Source: Motacilla alba alba
Taxonomy: Eukaryota; Chordata; Aves; Passeriformes; Motacillidae
Assembly: GCF_015832195.1 (NCBI RefSeq)
Contig: NC_052027.1
Span: 17,790,149-17,854,148, forward strand
Length of the DNA: 64,000 nucleotides
Reading direction: 5' to 3'
Under the pieces are notes generated by a model. That model saw only the letters and a list, made by a program, of their open reading frames with translations. It had not been told where the DNA came from and ran no database searches. Shown one piece after another: positions 62,141 to 64,000 of this stretch (position 1 is the stretch's first letter; each line of letters opens with the position of its first letter). Position numbers and translations under genes: made by a program.

Positions 62141-64000
62141 TCTGTCAGGGCTTTTAATGCCAACATATTCCTTTTTTTTTTCTTTTTGGTGTTGTTTTCT
62201 GTACTTTTCTGACATTCTAGCAGCTTTTCCATGTAATGCATGACTTTTTTTCCCACATTGTGCTGTCCATGGTGATATTTGGAGCAGTTCTGCTGGAGGT
62301 TTGGAAAGGCCGTGAGGATCTAGCTCTGACTCTGAATTTAATTAATCTGGGGGCCCCAGAGAGACAGTTAATGGCTCCATCAATAACTTCCTCATATTCT
62401 CAGGTTTAAAATATTGGACCGGTATTTTGAGGTAGGTTAGGAGTGTCCTTCATTTGGGGTCCATCTAGCAGGGATCCCCTGCAAGCTCTGCAGATGTTCT
62501 CTGAAGCACAACTTCCTCATTTTTCTTGCCACAGTTACTGCAGAAGGCCCCAAGCTTGGCATTGCTTGGCTGAAATATTTTTTACAACAAATACAATAAA
62601 CCATTGGCATCTCAAGGGCTTACAGTTAAATTTTACTAATGCAAATTGCTTTTGAGTCAGGCAAGTCTGACAGTGTTACTATTTGTCTTTTAAAAATACA
62701 TTTTATCAAGCCTAGCACAAACCCCCAGATGAATTGAACTATAACTTTTTCTGATTTTGATGGAAAAAAAACATTTTATGATGTTCAATCTTTCTGTAAT
62801 GATCTTGAGAGGGAGAAAATTATGATTAAAACAGAGTATTAAACATTCTGCCCACAAAATAATTTGTGAAAAGGAATTGCAAATCCAGTGGCAAGAAATC
62901 TTTATAGCCAGATAAAACTGCTTGGGGCTTCCTTTTGTTTCTAATTTATATTCACAATAATTAATGAGGATAAAGTAGCAATCAGAGATATCAATTGTAA
63001 CTATCAATACAATTGGTTTTAAATCAGTTACCAGTCCATGTTTTTGAAAACACTGCAGCCCAAGTTTTGTGATTGGATTCTATTGGCAGAGTTCTGTCCT
63101 GTGTGAAGAACTGGTGCAAACAGAAATTGCTTTCCAGGGAATCAAGAGTAAGCCACACATCCACACCATAAACACACAGTTAATCTTTTATTATCTGGCA
63201 TATATTCACTCTAGGTGATGCTGAACTTTTTGAAATAGTTTCATCAGGTTGCAGCTTGCAGGGTGGTTTAAACCCACGGCCTTTCCTTGTGAAGTCCCTG
63301 GTTTCTTTGGGGATACCATGGCACTCTGAATTGGAGCTGGCATTGTCATTCCCCTCCTGGTATGTGGCTGATCTGATCAATGTGGGGACTGTGATGACTT
63401 TGACTCGTTTGTCATCTTTTGTCTCCTGTAAATTGTTATTAGATTTTTCCTGTAGAATTCAGCTTATGTTGCTGAATACAGAGGGAATAAAGCACTGCTG
63501 AGGCAGAGTGGTTCCTCTAATACATATTCCCCTTGCTGTACCCCTTCCTTGGCTTCTTGTGGCAGGATGAAGCTCAGAACTGACCTTCAAAGAAATACTG
63601 TCTATAAATAAGAGTTGTTGAACTTCTGCAGAGATGGGCTTTGGATTGCAGGTGTTCGTAATTAGATTAATTTACAGAGTAGATCAAGCCAATGAAGGAG
63701 GCATGGAAAACTGATGGAGGGCTTATCAAATTAGCTAAGTAGAGCAATTAATCAGACAGGCCTTAACTGTTTGGTTTCTAGTTTTTAGTTATCAGCTGGA
63801 GCAGTTTGCTTTCAGCTTGCATTAAAGAAGACACCGAGTGAAGGCTGTGCTTGGAGAGACACTTCCCTCGTTGTGTCCTTGTCACCCCATGGCAGTAACG
63901 TAGCACCACTCAGGGATCCACTGGCATTCCCAAGGCACAGAGCGGCCTCCTGTCAGCAAAATGATTTTTAAAAAAGTGTTCAGCATTCTCTGTGAAAATA
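62141..64000. other. Unique noncoding sequence to window end
   Basis: No gene recognised. A T-rich patch lies at 62168-62186. From about 63640 to 63840 the sequence is CpG-free and dense in TAAT/ATTA motifs (gtaattagattaatttac, gcaattaatcag, aaattagctaag), a composition common in vertebrate conserved enhancers; this is compositional evidence only. Confidence 0.45.

Noticed and set aside
1..64000. CRISPR arrays, operons, bacterial ribosome-binding sites, tRNA or rRNA genes
   Set aside because: None seen; the sequence texture and CR1 elements show vertebrate nuclear DNA, so bacterial feature types do not apply.

Overview
The window looks like vertebrate nuclear DNA from a bird, probably a songbird (passerine). 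It is AT-rich and CpG-poor, and has no operon-like gene packing or long uninterrupted reading frames. It carries repeated 3'-anchored pieces of the avian CR1 LINE, recognisable by the terminal ATTCTATGATTC-type motif and the 'cagcctgg / ccaggctgctccaag' 3' region, plus three stretches that look like avian endogenous-retrovirus LTRs. Assignment to bird is confident; assignment to passerine is inference.

No protein-coding gene can be supported. The long six-frame ORFs are either translations of CR1 3' ends (around 2 kb, 34.6-35.1 kb, 46.5 kb and 48.4 kb) or chance open frames without recognisable domains. The window is best read as intergenic or deep intronic sequence. The best exon-like object is a 52-nt interval at 60382-60433 with a strong polypyrimidine-AG acceptor and a G|GTGAGC donor; I could not match it to a gene.

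Layout. 1-8.7 kb: unique AT-rich sequence with one reverse-strand CR1 at 1.9-2.3 kb and an (AT)n(AG)n microsatellite at 5.5 kb. 8.7-9.5 kb: a GC-rich 30/41-bp minisatellite split by a 565-bp solo LTR with a matching 6-bp target-site duplication. 11.5-13.4 kb: two CR1 pieces in opposite orientation. 13.4-34.5 kb: mostly unique, with short tandem duplications, perfect palindromes (25.3, 27.7, 28.5 kb) and homeodomain/E-box-rich stretches that could be conserved noncoding elements. 34.6-35.1 kb: the longest CR1 copy (minus). 46.4-51 kb: the most rearranged part, with two plus-strand CR1 copies, an LTR, and a block of about 120 bp found at both 48.0 and 50.7 kb, the second copy sitting between two halves of a local duplication. 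57.1 kb: short CR1 scrap. 60.4 kb: candidate exon. 61.7-62.1 kb: third LTR-like element. 62.1-64 kb: unique, ending in a homeodomain-site-rich stretch.

Nothing here amounts to a new gene system. The most informative features are the dated insertions (LTR in minisatellite, CR1 beside a perfect hairpin, nested duplication) and a few cryptic-exon and regulatory candidates, each of which needs a specific comparison to settle.
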